A stretch of DNA of 11,267 bases from Thermoplasmatales archaeon (GCA_030019485.1 JASEEW010000049.1:1-11267), one strand, 5' to 3'. Shown: positions 1 to 7,677, counted from the first letter of the stretch. The notes: generated from the letters alone by a model not told the origin. Made by a program: numbers and translations.

Positions 1-2
1 CA

Positions 3-665
3 TACAAGAGCTGCACAGTGACTATTGATACAGTAATACCGGATACAACACCACCATCCAATCTGAGCATATCAATAGCGGCTGGAGCAGAATACACTAC
101 ATCCTCAACTGTGACATTAACGTTGAGCGCAGTGGATGCAGTGAGCATGATGATTAGCAACGATGTGTACTTCTCTGGCGCAACATGGAAATCATATAAC
201 ACATCAGAGACATGGACATTGTCAGCAGGTGATGGTACTAAGACTGTGTACTTCAAGTGTAAGGACGCAGCAGGCAATGTTGCGGATCCTGTGAGTGATG
301 CGATACTGCTTGACACAACACCACCAACAGCAACAATAACACCTGATAAAACAACAATCTATAAGGGTGAAACTGTGCTGTTCACTGGCAGTTCATCTGA
401 GCCGACAGGCGCGACATACCTATGGGACTTTGGTGATGGAACACCCACCTCAGCAGAGCGGTCGTCATCGCACACATACACAAAGAAAGGCACATACACA
501 GCAACATTGACGGTTACAGATGCGCACGGGCTTGAGTCAACAGCAGCATCAGTGACAATAACAGTGAAGGATAAACCAGCACCACCAACACCAGGGTTCG
601 AAGTGCTTGCATTGATTGCAGCATTGGGTGTGGCAGTTGTACTGCTGAGAAAGAGAAAACACTGA
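3..665 (+). CDS. Secreted Ig-like/PKD-domain surface protein with PGF-CTERM anchor, 5'-truncated
   Basis: The frame is open to the left edge, so this is only the C-terminal ~220 residues of a longer extracellular protein; the GTG at 18 is internal. Two 'DTTPP' linkers bracket an Ig-like repeat that has the 'DAAGNV' motif of bacterial/archaeal surface-protein Ig-like repeats. A PKD domain follows, with the hallmark WDFGDG and, downstream, HTY..GTYTATLTV. The C-terminus is a PGF motif, a hydrophobic helix and a terminal RKRKH cluster, which is the tripartite PGF-CTERM signal. In known systems this signal is processed by archaeosortase A and the protein is lipid-anchored to the outer face of the membrane. 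Function is probably cell surface/S-layer-associated adhesion or binding; no catalytic domain is visible. The family assignment is secure, the specific role unknown. A T-rich terminator follows directly. Confidence 0.85.
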   Translation, partial: YKSCTVTIDTVIPDTTPPSNLSISIAAGAEYTTSSTVTLTLSAVDAVSMMISNDVYFSGATWKSYNTSETWTLSAGDGTKTVYFKCKDAAGNVADPVSDAILLDTTPPTATITPDKTTIYKGETVLFTGSSSEPTGATYLWDFGDGTPTSAERSSSHTYTKKGTYTATLTVTDAHGLESTAASVTITVKDKPAPPTPGFEVLALIAALGVAVVLLRKRKH

Positions 666-666
666 A

Positions 667-702
667 CTTTTTTCTCTCTTTTTTCTTTTTTAACATTTTT
701 TT
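667..702 (+). terminator. T-rich archaeal terminator
   Basis: Immediately after the TGA of the PKD protein come four T runs of six or seven separated by short interruptions, without a strong GC hairpin. Oligo-T tracts on the non-template strand are the known intrinsic termination signal of archaeal RNA polymerase. Confidence 0.6.
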
Positions 703-714
703 GGGTGATGAAAA

Positions 715-921
715 ATGACTGATAAAATGAAAAAAAAGAAGATAATGTTTTTGGGTGTTTTTGTTGTTGGTTTGATGGGCATTATCACCTCTGCATGCTG
801 GGATTATCTTTTATCTAAGTCAGAGCCTGTATTTGGGATTTATCAGATAGCAGGCGTTATTGCAGGGATGATTATCGCGTTTGTTGGCATAGCGTTGTTT
901 GCAATGAAACCTAAAGAATAA
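715..921 (+). CDS. Small two-helix membrane protein, hypothetical
   Basis: This encodes a 68-residue protein with a lysine-rich N-terminus (KMKKKK), a hydrophobic segment at about residues 10-28, a short polar loop containing C28 and W29, a second hydrophobic segment at about 42-63, and a KPKE tail. The topology suggests a hairpin with both ends in the cytoplasm (positive-inside rule). The start is supported by GGTGAT at 704-709, complementary to the 16S 3' end, five bases before ATG. It lies downstream of the T-rich terminator and its last 11 bases overlap the 3' end of the convergent DUF2070 gene. I do not recognise a family. Real expression is likely but not certain. Confidence 0.6.
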   Translation: MTDKMKKKKIMFLGVFVVGLMGIITSACWDYLLSKSEPVFGIYQIAGVIAGMIIAFVGIALFAMKPKE

Positions 922-2620
922 ACAATGAGATAAGCATGCATGCTGAAACACCTGCCCATAAACTTGCAGGTGCAGCATACTTTAGAATATGCATTGTTGA
1001 ATTCACTGCGGCTGTCAGTTTTTCTGTGTTTCCCCTTCCAGCAACCTTTATCCTTATTGTTCTGCTATCAACACCTATCCTCACTTCCTCCAAATCATTT
1101 ACTGCTTCCCTCACAAGCTCCCTGGAAATAATGCCAGGGTTTTTGATAGAGGAGCCAACAGGGTTGAAGCCGTCCATTGTTATGTTCACAGAATGATTAT
1201 CCGTGGTAAGAATTACTGAATCATCAACAATATCCCCCAGTTTTTCTGCAATATCCTCCCTAACACCTTTCAGCATATTGTTTCCATCCCAGAGCAGATA
1301 CGCTGTTCTCTGTTTCCCTGCTTCAACAGCAAGCACCTGCACACCCTGTTTTCCAACATCATCTGATTCTATTCTCTCTGAGGAAACACCAACCCTCATG
1401 CTCTCAACCCTGTTTTCTTTTGCTGAGGAAACAGCATTTTCTGCTAAGCGGATAATGTCTTTTGACACCGGGGAACCAAACACAACAGAGTCAGCCCCTT
1501 CCTCCAAGGTGTTATGGGCATCAACAAAAAACGCATTACCCCCTGCCCCTAGCACGGCTGCTTTGCCTGTTTCAACATCAATGTCATCTGTCGGCTTCAG
1601 AGGAGAATGCATAATAAGGGGTGTGTTTCCAAAGAACTGGGTGAAAACCTCAGATTTTGATGATTTCTTAACAAGTTTGCTCCCACCCAATACATAATCA
1701 GCCTCTTTAACACAGAGTCTAACTGCATCTGCAATCTTCCTGCATTGCTCCGAGCTTACAGGGTTCAGGTCATGGGTTGATGCTGAATGCAAAACCAACA
1801 CAGGATGCTCAAATTTTTTTGCAATCTTTGACGGCAGATTGCTTCCGCCAAGCGTTCCAAAAGGTCCTGGATGAATCCCGGGCACAACAACAGCAGCCTT
1901 TATTACCCCTTTTTTATTTCGAAAAGATATTACGCCAACCTCAGCATTTATTTCTTCACCGTTTGCCTCAAAAAATGATTCAAGTTCGAGTGAGCTGTCT
2001 GTTAGATGGGCGAGCGCGTATTTCAGAAGCTCCAGGCCATTGAACCCAAAACTTTTTTTCATAGGAATTTTTGCTGTTTCAACAAGGATTATTACTGAAA
2101 ATAGGAATATTGCTGTGAATCCAGCCCATAGGAAAGGTTTTGCTGGAAATATCAGGAGGGAAAATATGAATCCTAAAACTGTTTGTGAAACTGAACCTGG
2201 AAATGATCTGATATGACTGGGGTTTGATGTTCCAAGAAGAACAATATGCCTGAGCCATATCACAGATGAGTATCCAAATATCAGTGCGGCTGGCAGTTTG
2301 TTAAAAAGGAAACCTAATGTGGATATGAAGCCAATTATGAGCAGGCAGACAAAAGACAGCAGCATTGACCTTCTAAGATAAAACAGTCCACCCAGTGATT
2401 CTGTTAGGGGTTTTGAGAGCATCCCTGAAAGAAATGCCGGGAATGCAAAAATAAGAATAGAATATTTTATTATGTTCAATAAACCTTTTTCTGTTGTTAC
2501 AATTAAGCCAAAAAATATGGAGAAAACAATAATCAAAACACATGTTTTCCAGGGTTTTGGTGAGGAAAAAACGAATCTTATTAACCTGGCTGTTTTTTCT
2601 GCTCCTCCCAATTTTTTCAC
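911..2620 (-). CDS. DUF2070 family archaeal membrane protein
   Basis: A 569-residue protein. The N-terminal part has about six hydrophobic helices (roughly residues 25-182). A large soluble domain follows (about 195-540), then one C-terminal helix (about 547-569). The soluble part carries the DUF2070 signature HPGPFG..GGSNLP (250-263), LHSASTHDLNP (277-287), a DAHN (367-370) and a DNH (474-476). These clustered His/Asp residues look like a metal-binding hydrolase site, but that is my inference; the family has no established function. The start codon overlaps the GGGP synthase stop by four bases (ATGA), so it is translated with the lipid genes and ends the operon. This hints at a role in membrane lipid metabolism. 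Confidence 0.85.
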   Translation of the reverse strand: MKKLGGAEKTARLIRFVFSSPKPWKTCVLIIVFSIFFGLIVTTEKGLLNIIKYSILIFAFPAFLSGMLSKPLTESLGGLFYLRRSMLLSFVCLLIIGFISTLGFLFNKLPAALIFGYSSVIWLRHIVLLGTSNPSHIRSFPGSVSQTVLGFIFSLLIFPAKPFLWAGFTAIFLFSVIILVETAKIPMKKSFGFNGLELLKYALAHLTDSSLELESFFEANGEEINAEVGVISFRNKKGVIKAAVVVPGIHPGPFGTLGGSNLPSKIAKKFEHPVLVLHSASTHDLNPVSSEQCRKIADAVRLCVKEADYVLGGSKLVKKSSKSEVFTQFFGNTPLIMHSPLKPTDDIDVETGKAAVLGAGGNAFFVDAHNTLEEGADSVVFGSPVSKDIIRLAENAVSSAKENRVESMRVGVSSERIESDDVGKQGVQVLAVEAGKQRTAYLLWDGNNMLKGVREDIAEKLGDIVDDSVILTTDNHSVNITMDGFNPVGSSIKNPGIISRELVREAVNDLEEVRIGVDSRTIRIKVAGRGNTEKLTAAVNSTMHILKYAAPASLWAGVSACMLISLFIL

Positions 2621-3294
2621 CTGACTATTGTTTCAACCGCCCTGTCTATGTCTTCATATGCAGCATTCCCAACAACAATCACATCAGCATATTTTTTCAT
2701 CTCAACTGCTTTTTCTCTTGAGTTTATCCCCCCGCCATAGAAAAGCAGGGCTTTTTCAAGATTTTTATGCACAGCCCTGACTATTTCTGGGTCGCCATAT
2801 TTTCCGGAATATTCTATGTAAATAATCGGGAAGTTGAAGAATCTTTCAGCACAAACAGCGTACGCGACAACCCCTTTTTGTCCTATGTTTGCCCTCGCTT
2901 TTGTTACCTTTCCAACCATAGAATCAGGGTTGAGAACAATGTATGCTTCAGGCACAACAGTTTCCCAGTCAATATCATATTTTTCTACCCATTCCTTGTG
3001 CTTGCCCACAATCCACATAGCATCATCACTGTTTATGACGCAGGGAACAAAAACATAATCAAAACCATCCACAATGCAGTCTGGATGAGGCGGCTCAAGA
3101 ACCTTTGGTATGTCATATTTCTTTATCATCCCTAAAATTTTTTCAACATTTCTTCTTGTAACATTCTGTGTGCCTGAAACCATTAATGCGTCAGAACCGC
3201 TTCTAACAATTTTTTCAAGATTTTCTGCTGATATTTTTTTGTCAGGGTCAAGTTTCATCACATGCTTCCATTTTTTGATATTTTCCATATTCAT
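2617..3294 (-). CDS. Geranylgeranylglyceryl phosphate (GGGP) synthase, PcrB-like
   Basis: GGGP synthase joins GGPP to sn-glycerol-1-phosphate, the first ether bond and the step that fixes archaeal lipid stereochemistry. The 225-residue protein is a full-length TIM barrel of the PcrB/GGGPS family. It shows K14-L-D16 near the N-terminus, SGTQNVT (40-46), NPDS (122-125), the G1P-binding YIEYSG (159-164), GGGI (187-190) and VVGN (207-210). Length and the IYIEYSG/LFYGGGI wording resemble group I enzymes such as that of Archaeoglobus. The ATG at 3294 overlaps the DGGGP synthase TGA (ATGA); an in-frame ATG at 3288 is an alternative. Cytosolic or membrane-peripheral, working directly before the neighbouring UbiA-type prenyltransferase. 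Confidence 0.95.
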   Translation of the reverse strand: MNMENIKKWKHVMKLDPDKKISAENLEKIVRSGSDALMVSGTQNVTRRNVEKILGMIKKYDIPKVLEPPHPDCIVDGFDYVFVPCVINSDDAMWIVGKHKEWVEKYDIDWETVVPEAYIVLNPDSMVGKVTKARANIGQKGVVAYAVCAERFFNFPIIYIEYSGKYGDPEIVRAVHKNLEKALLFYGGGINSREKAVEMKKYADVIVVGNAAYEDIDRAVETIVR

Positions 3295-4147
3295 AGTATC
3301 CCGCCGACAACAAACCCTATCAGTGCTACTGCCATGCCAATCTTTATTATTTTTGATGCGCTCCCCGGTTTATCTAAAAGGATTATGGAATATATAAATA
3401 TTGCATCAGCAAGCCCTATGATGCAGAGGTAAATGCTGCCGAATTCCCTGAGAAGATATGGTATTGGGCTAATAATCACAGATAAAATAATTGCTCCTGA
3501 AACAATAAGCCCGGCATTTTTTATACCAATCCTCATAGGCAAGGTTACCCTGTCAGTGTCACCTTCAATATCCTCAATATCCTTTATGATTTCTCTTCCA
3601 AGATTTGCGAGAAACGCCATTCCTGCCAAAACAAATATGATTTTCATCCCATCAAGAAAAATTTTCATTGTGGTTATACCTGTCACGTTTCTGCTTAATG
3701 AGCTGCCACCAAAGATGAACACAAAAGCAACAAGAATGCTTATTACCACATTCCCAGTGAAGCCTTTTTTTTTAGTTTTTTCTCATAGGCTACAAGCAAC
3801 AATGCTGCGATAACAGCAATAAGAAATGAGCATGTGTTGATAAAACACGAAATAATTATACCAGCAGTAAACAGTGTAATTGCAAAATTCATAGCATTTT
3901 TCTGTTCAAGCCTTCCAGATGGTATAGGTCTGGATGGATGGTTGATTTTGTCAGCATCTGCATCATAGTAGTCATTTAATGTGTTTCCAGCTCCTGTGAC
4001 TAGAAACACAACTGCAAATGCTAGTCCTATCTTAAATAGAACAAGATAATTAATCCCAGGGATTCCAACTATGATGCATCCTGCCAATGCACCGATCCCA
4101 GCCATTATGCAGTTTAACGGTCTTATAATCTCCAGATGTGGGTTCAT
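3291..4147 (-). CDS. Digeranylgeranylglyceryl phosphate (DGGGP) synthase, UbiA family, split by a frameshift
   Basis: This membrane prenyltransferase adds the second geranylgeranyl group to GGGP. It is read in two pieces. Frame one (4147 down to the TAA at 3743) holds the first Asp motif NDYYDADAD (58-66) followed by HPSRPIPSG. Frame two (continuing to 3291) holds the second Asp motif DIEDIEGDTDR. The frames meet at a run of nine A on the coding strand (T9 at 3765-3773). Adding one A turns the tail KKKASLGMW-stop into KKKGFTGNVVIS, which runs smoothly into the second piece, as expected of UbiA proteins. Both halves look undecayed, so this may be a base-calling error, a very recent mutation, or a slippage site. 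It overlaps GGR upstream and GGGP synthase downstream by four bases each. Confidence 0.9.
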
Positions 4148-5310
4148 ATTAAACCTTCAAATTCTTTCATGAGCTCAGGGTATTTTGACTGTATTCCCCT
4201 AAGTATCTCCGTTGTTGATATTTTCTTGAAATCATAACCTGATAATGCTTCAATAATCTTGTTGAACACCTCATCACTTAACGTTGTTCCTTTCTCCTTC
4301 GCAATCCAGTTCCTGTAAAGTTTATCCTCAAGCTCAGCCCTCCACCTCCTCTCATATTCCATGAGTGTTTCATTGAACTCCTGCTTCTTTACTGCATTAC
4401 CTATCACCTCACCGGCAATGGTTCCGCAAATCAAAGCATTTATGATTCCACCACCTGTAAGAGGATCAATCTGACGTGCAGCATCACCCACAAGCAAAAC
4501 ACCATTCCCAACTGTTTTTTCTATGGGTGCGCAAACAGAAACACAGCCTGCAACAATCCTCACAATCTTTCCATTAGGGAATTTTTTTTCCACAAACCTG
4601 TCCAAATGTTTTTTCACATCCCCCCTTTCTTTAATTTTGCTTAACTGAACACCAAGCCCAACATTTGCTTCATTATTTTTTGGGAAAACCCAGGCATACC
4701 CGCCTGGTGCAACACTGCCAATATAAAAATCATTGTATTCAGTATAGTCTATGTTTGTCATTGTGTACTGAAGGGATGGAACAACATCATTTTGTTTCAA
4801 GGATGTGTCTATCCCTGACCATCTTCCAATTTGGGACTCAAAACCGTCAGCGCCAACAACAACATCCGCCTTTATTTCAAGGTTTTCACCCATGCTTTTT
4901 ACCTTCACACCCTTTATTTTATTGTTTTCTTTTATAACCTCAAAAACAGAGCTTTTCAGCATAATGTCAGCACCTGATTTACCAGCCTGTTTAGCAAGAC
5001 TTTTGTCAAAAATGTCCCTGTAAATGTTGTATCCTACCTCACCACCCGCTTGCTCCTCTGAAAGCAGCACATGTTTCCCGTTAGGCGCATAAATTCTTGC
5101 TCCCTTGATATCAGCTGCAATCCATGAGCTTTCTGGCTCAATCCCCAGTTCCTTTAAACCTTTTTTGCTGACGCCTTCGCCGCATCTCACAGGTACGCCA
5201 ATTTCCTGCCTTTTTTCAATCATAAGAACCCTGCATCCATTATCAGCTGCTATCTTTGCTGTTCTTGAACCAGCAGGACCTGCTCCTACAACCACAACAT
5301 CGTATCTCAT
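4144..5310 (-). CDS. Digeranylgeranylglycerophospholipid reductase (geranylgeranyl reductase, GGR)
   Basis: A 388-residue FAD-dependent enzyme that saturates the isoprenoid double bonds of archaeal lipids. Visible motifs are the N-terminal FAD-binding GAGPAG (9-14), PVRCGEG (40-46) containing the family cysteine C43, VVGADG (151-156), the substrate-cavity motif YAWVFP (205-210) followed by GLG (218-220), and the second FAD motif GDAARQIDPLTGGGI (275-289). Length matches characterised archaeal GGRs. The start is supported by GGAGTGA at about 5317-5323, which overlaps the ferredoxin stop. In Methanosarcina acetivorans GGR needs an adjacent ferredoxin for full reduction, and the same pair is adjacent here. 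The 3' end overlaps the DGGGP synthase start (ATGA). Confidence 0.95.
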   Translation of the reverse strand: MRYDVVVVGAGPAGSRTAKIAADNGCRVLMIEKRQEIGVPVRCGEGVSKKGLKELGIEPESSWIAADIKGARIYAPNGKHVLLSEEQAGGEVGYNIYRDIFDKSLAKQAGKSGADIMLKSSVFEVIKENNKIKGVKVKSMGENLEIKADVVVGADGFESQIGRWSGIDTSLKQNDVVPSLQYTMTNIDYTEYNDFYIGSVAPGGYAWVFPKNNEANVGLGVQLSKIKERGDVKKHLDRFVEKKFPNGKIVRIVAGCVSVCAPIEKTVGNGVLLVGDAARQIDPLTGGGIINALICGTIAGEVIGNAVKKQEFNETLMEYERRWRAELEDKLYRNWIAKEKGTTLSDEVFNKIIEALSGYDFKKISTTEILRGIQSKYPELMKEFEGLI

Positions 5311-5316
5311 CCTTGC

Positions 5317-5484
5317 TCACTCCGCAGTTATTGCCCCAACAGGGCATACCTTTTCACAAACACCGCATTCTATGCATAATTCCCTGTTGAAAACAATGTT
5401 TGTTTCCTCAAGAAAAATAGCGTTTTTTGGGCAGGTGCCAACACAGGAACCGCAGTACATGCATTTTGTTTTATCCACCTTCAT
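5317..5484 (-). CDS. 2x[4Fe-4S] ferredoxin, probable electron donor to GGR (and Tes)
   Basis: A 55-residue ferredoxin with two CxxCxxCxxxCP motifs (C8, C11, C14, C18 and C37, C40, C43, C47), enough to bind two [4Fe-4S] clusters, and almost nothing else. I choose the ATG at 5484 because GGAGGG (5491-5496) sits six bases upstream; the ATG at 5502 lies in front of that ribosome site. It lies between the tetraether synthase and GGR genes, six bases before GGR. Supply of low-potential electrons to GGR is supported by the known Methanosarcina pair; use by Tes is inferred from position. Confidence 0.9.
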   Translation of the reverse strand: MKVDKTKCMYCGSCVGTCPKNAIFLEETNIVFNRELCIECGVCEKVCPVGAITAE

Positions 5485-5503
5485 GTGTTTCCCTCCGTGC
5501 AAG

Positions 5504-5577
5504 TAGTCAGGATATAGCAGTTAGAATTCAGGGGGACTTTTTCCCTGACCCCTAACTCCTGACTCCTAGCTACTCCC
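5504..5577. repeat. Convergent heptamer-repeat arrays forming an imperfect palindrome
   Basis: About four degenerate 7-nt units on the + strand (5504-5535, words such as GTTAGAA and TTCAGGG) face a second array on the - strand (5543-5577, words AGGAGTC, AGGAGTT, AGGGGTC). The two are separated by ACTTTTT. The arms are mutually complementary with mismatches, so transcripts could fold into a long hairpin; its innermost stem is TCAGGG/CCCTGA. The element fills the gap between tes and the ferredoxin gene and supplies the last few codons and the TAG of tes. The same 7-nt family recurs at 7182-7215. Confidence 0.7.
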
Positions 5578-7146
5578 ATGTTTCTCCCTCCATTCATCCA
5601 GTGGCACAGAATTTTTTTTCTCAACCTCGTTTCTGTAGGTTGGTCCACCATTGTAGGCGCAGAATGGTATAATCCTGCCATCTGGTGTGGCATAATGTAT
5701 AACGCATCTTTTCACCCTTTCTATATCGTAGTTGTAACTGTCCTGGAAATGCATGCCGCCAACCATAAGTGTCCTCCATGTGAACTCGCCAAGTGATTCC
5801 TTACTCTGCTCTGAGAAAACATTTTCAAGGAGGGATGTTATATCCAGTCCTTTTGGAAGTTTTTCCTTGTAAATGTATTTTCCAAAATATTTCTCAAAAC
5901 TTTTCTGAGTACTTTCCTTTTTTGATTTTTCTGATTTCAACTTCCCAAGTAACCTAACAAGAAAACCGATTTTACCAAGTTTTTTTGCCATCCTCATCAT
6001 TTGAGAAAACATTCCTTCAACATCCACAAATCTTGTAATTGGTGTTGCATTCCCATTTTCAATGTAAAGGAATGTTGCAAGCCCGCAGTGGGGATGCGCA
6101 GTAAATGCAACCTTCGGCTCACCAGCGAGCAGTGATATAAGTTCTGATACGGGTGTGACAACGGGAACAGGGTAAAAATCCTCTTTTTTCAAAAATTTTG
6201 TTTGCTTCTCAAGTCCGTCAGCAAGATCAGGAAGTGTGAACCTCCCTTTCTCCCTTTCCCCCTGGTCTATCCGTCCGGTGAATGACACAGGCTGATAGTT
6301 CACACTCCTAATCACATCACTGTTTTTCACCGCAAAGTTCAGTATTTCACCAACCTGGTCATCATTTATCCCGTTGACGATCGTCGGCACAAGAACTGTT
6401 GAAAGAGGTTTTGGTTTCACGTTTCTGCAGTTTTCTATTGCCTTCATTTTCACATCAAGCAGTTTTCTGCCTCTTGCCTGAATGTAAACATCATCGTTTA
6501 GACCATCAAACTGAAGGTAAACAGTATCCATGCCGTTGTCCTTCATTTTCTGACAAAAACCTAACTCAGTGAGTTTCAGACCATTTGTTGCAACCTGAAC
6601 CTGGGCAAAACCAAGTTTTTTTGCCTTTTTTATAACCTCAAAAAATTTTGGATAAATTGTCGGCTCACCGCCAGCAAACTGAACAGCAGGTGTGGGAACA
6701 GGTCTGTTACTCCTCAGATTTTTCAGCATCTCAATAACCTGCTCGTAGTCTGGCTCATAAACATATCCTGCAGCAGCAGCATTCGCGAAACATATAGGAC
6801 ACTGCATGTTACACCGATTAGTTAAATCTATGTTTGCCAAACAGGTATGGGATAGATGCAGGTCACATAATCCGCATTCAAAAGGGCATTCCTTTTCTGC
6901 CTTGATTCTCGGATTAATAACGCCAATACCGTCATGGGCAAATCTTTCCGCTTTTAAATATAGTTCAACATCAGACCAGTAAACATCCTTGAAAGGGCCG
7001 TGCTGAGGGCATTTTTTTTCAATCATCACCCTGCCGTTTTCCTCAAAAATTTTTGCTTTTATTATCCTCCCGCATTCAGGGCATACCGACCCGGTTTCCT
7101 TGGGCAGCCCTTTCTTCAGTGTTGATTCTTTGATTATCATACTCAT
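5566..7146 (-). CDS. tes: Radical SAM tetraether lipid synthase (Tes / GDGT synthase)
   Basis: Tes couples the phytanyl termini of two archaeol-type lipids by radical C-C bond formation to make membrane-spanning GDGT. The 526-residue protein has an N-terminal CPEC (C22, C25) with a second cysteine site CPQHG (C46), which fits the rubredoxin-type iron site of the MJ0619 family. Next is a cysteine cluster CPFECGLC...C (C87, C91, C94, C102) for an auxiliary cluster, then the radical SAM CX3CX2C motif CNMQCPIC (C112, C116, C119) and GGEP (159-162). Further cysteines (AHPHCGL, CAYNGG) lie in the C-terminal half. There is no Shine-Dalgarno; a TATA box at 7164-7170 would start a leaderless mRNA at about 7143, so I take ATG 7146 (7140 is equally possible). 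The TTG at 7161 is unlikely. The last residues (GSS) come from the repeat array. Confidence 0.88.
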   Translation of the reverse strand: MSMIIKESTLKKGLPKETGSVCPECGRIIKAKIFEENGRVMIEKKCPQHGPFKDVYWSDVELYLKAERFAHDGIGVINPRIKAEKECPFECGLCDLHLSHTCLANIDLTNRCNMQCPICFANAAAAGYVYEPDYEQVIEMLKNLRSNRPVPTPAVQFAGGEPTIYPKFFEVIKKAKKLGFAQVQVATNGLKLTELGFCQKMKDNGMDTVYLQFDGLNDDVYIQARGRKLLDVKMKAIENCRNVKPKPLSTVLVPTIVNGINDDQVGEILNFAVKNSDVIRSVNYQPVSFTGRIDQGEREKGRFTLPDLADGLEKQTKFLKKEDFYPVPVVTPVSELISLLAGEPKVAFTAHPHCGLATFLYIENGNATPITRFVDVEGMFSQMMRMAKKLGKIGFLVRLLGKLKSEKSKKESTQKSFEKYFGKYIYKEKLPKGLDITSLLENVFSEQSKESLGEFTWRTLMVGGMHFQDSYNYDIERVKRCVIHYATPDGRIIPFCAYNGGPTYRNEVEKKNSVPLDEWREKHGSS

Positions 7147-7163
7147 AGAAATAGAATACAATC

Positions 7164-7170
7164 CTTTAAA
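7164..7170 (-). promoter_or_regulatory. TATA box for the lipid operon (tes start)
   Basis: On the - strand TTTAAAG is centred about 21-26 nt upstream of the candidate ATGs at 7146 and 7140, the normal archaeal TATA-to-start distance. With no ribosome site between them, a leaderless transcript is likely. All genes down to DUF2070 could be read from here. Confidence 0.5.
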
Positions 7171-7181
7171 TGTTTTGCTTT

Positions 7182-7215
7182 CCCCCCTGACTCCTAACTA
7201 CTAACCCCTAACCCC
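7182..7215 (-). repeat. Five-unit heptamer repeat (GGRGTYA) at the coaD 3' end
   Basis: Read on the - strand this is GGGGTTA, GGGGTTA, GTAGTTA, GGAGTCA, then G6, a clean period of seven with telomere-like, G-rich units. It lies between coaD and the tes promoter and encodes the last four residues (GVRG) and the stop of coaD. It belongs to the same degenerate family as 5504-5577. Four G-runs of three or more are not all present in tandem, so G-quadruplex formation is only possible, not evident. Confidence 0.75.
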
Positions 7216-7650
7216 TTTTATATGTCCTTCTATATCAATCTCCCCATTTTTAATTCTCGAGGAGGATATTATTTTTTTGTCATCAGCAAGCACAAAAGGT
7301 ATCACATAAATCTTCAAACCTTTTTTCCCATTTTTTATCCTGATTCTGTTAATTTCATATGCAATTTTTTCTGTTTCAGGAGAAACAACAATCATATCAA
7401 AATTAGCATAAATCGAGGGACCGTACCTGTCATTAATTTCAACAATCCTAAAGTTTTTAAATTTTTTTCTTTCCAAATAATCTTCTAATTCCTTTTTCCT
7501 TATCTGATACTTTCTTGTTTTCATTTTTTTTATCATTTCATCAGATGTAAGACCAATCAGAACATAATCACCGACTTCAAATGCTTTTTCAAGAAGCGCC
7601 CTGTGTCCCCTGTGCAGCGGATCAAATGTTCCACCGATGCAAACCCTCAT
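7201..7650 (-). CDS. coaD: Phosphopantetheine adenylyltransferase (archaeal CoaD)
   Basis: Transfers AMP from ATP to 4'-phosphopantetheine to give dephospho-CoA, the penultimate step of CoA synthesis. The 149-residue protein starts MRVCIGGTFDPLHRGH, containing the nucleotidyltransferase GTFDPLHxGH motif (H13, H16). It has the second ATP-binding signature ISSSRI (128-133). Length fits the archaeal PPAT family. I choose ATG 7650 over the ATG at 7683 because the motif begins immediately after it and a TATA box lies 24 nt upstream, giving a leaderless mRNA. CoA supplies the mevalonate pathway that feeds the neighbouring lipid genes, though separate promoters suggest only loose linkage. The final GVRG is encoded by a heptamer repeat. 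Confidence 0.9.
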   Translation of the reverse strand: MRVCIGGTFDPLHRGHRALLEKAFEVGDYVLIGLTSDEMIKKMKTRKYQIRKKELEDYLERKKFKNFRIVEINDRYGPSIYANFDMIVVSPETEKIAYEINRIRIKNGKKGLKIYVIPFVLADDKKIISSSRIKNGEIDIEGHIKGVRG

Positions 7651-7670
7651 AATTTGTGATTGGTTTGAGG

Positions 7671-7677
7671 ATATAAA
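7671..7677 (-). promoter_or_regulatory. TATA box of coaD
   Basis: TTTATAT on the - strand is centred 24 nt before the coaD ATG at 7650, so transcription should begin at or next to the start codon. No Shine-Dalgarno precedes the ATG. Confidence 0.55.

Noticed and set aside
936..2043. Several + strand ORFs opposite the DUF2070 gene
   Set aside because: They are antisense shadows of a well-conserved gene, with biased Ser/Leu/Pro composition and no start signals.
5504..5577. CRISPR array or Rho-independent terminator
   Set aside because: Units are 7 nt with no spacers, so this is not CRISPR. The hairpin is imperfect and the T5 sits in the loop, so a terminator is not supported.
5481..5693. Small - strand ORF overlapping the tes 3' end
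   Set aside because: It is out of frame with tes over conserved codons and runs through the repeat array; no ribosome site.
7182..7215. Archaeal telomere or G-quadruplex element
   Set aside because: The units are telomere-like in sequence only; the array is five units, interstitial, and only some units carry GGGG.
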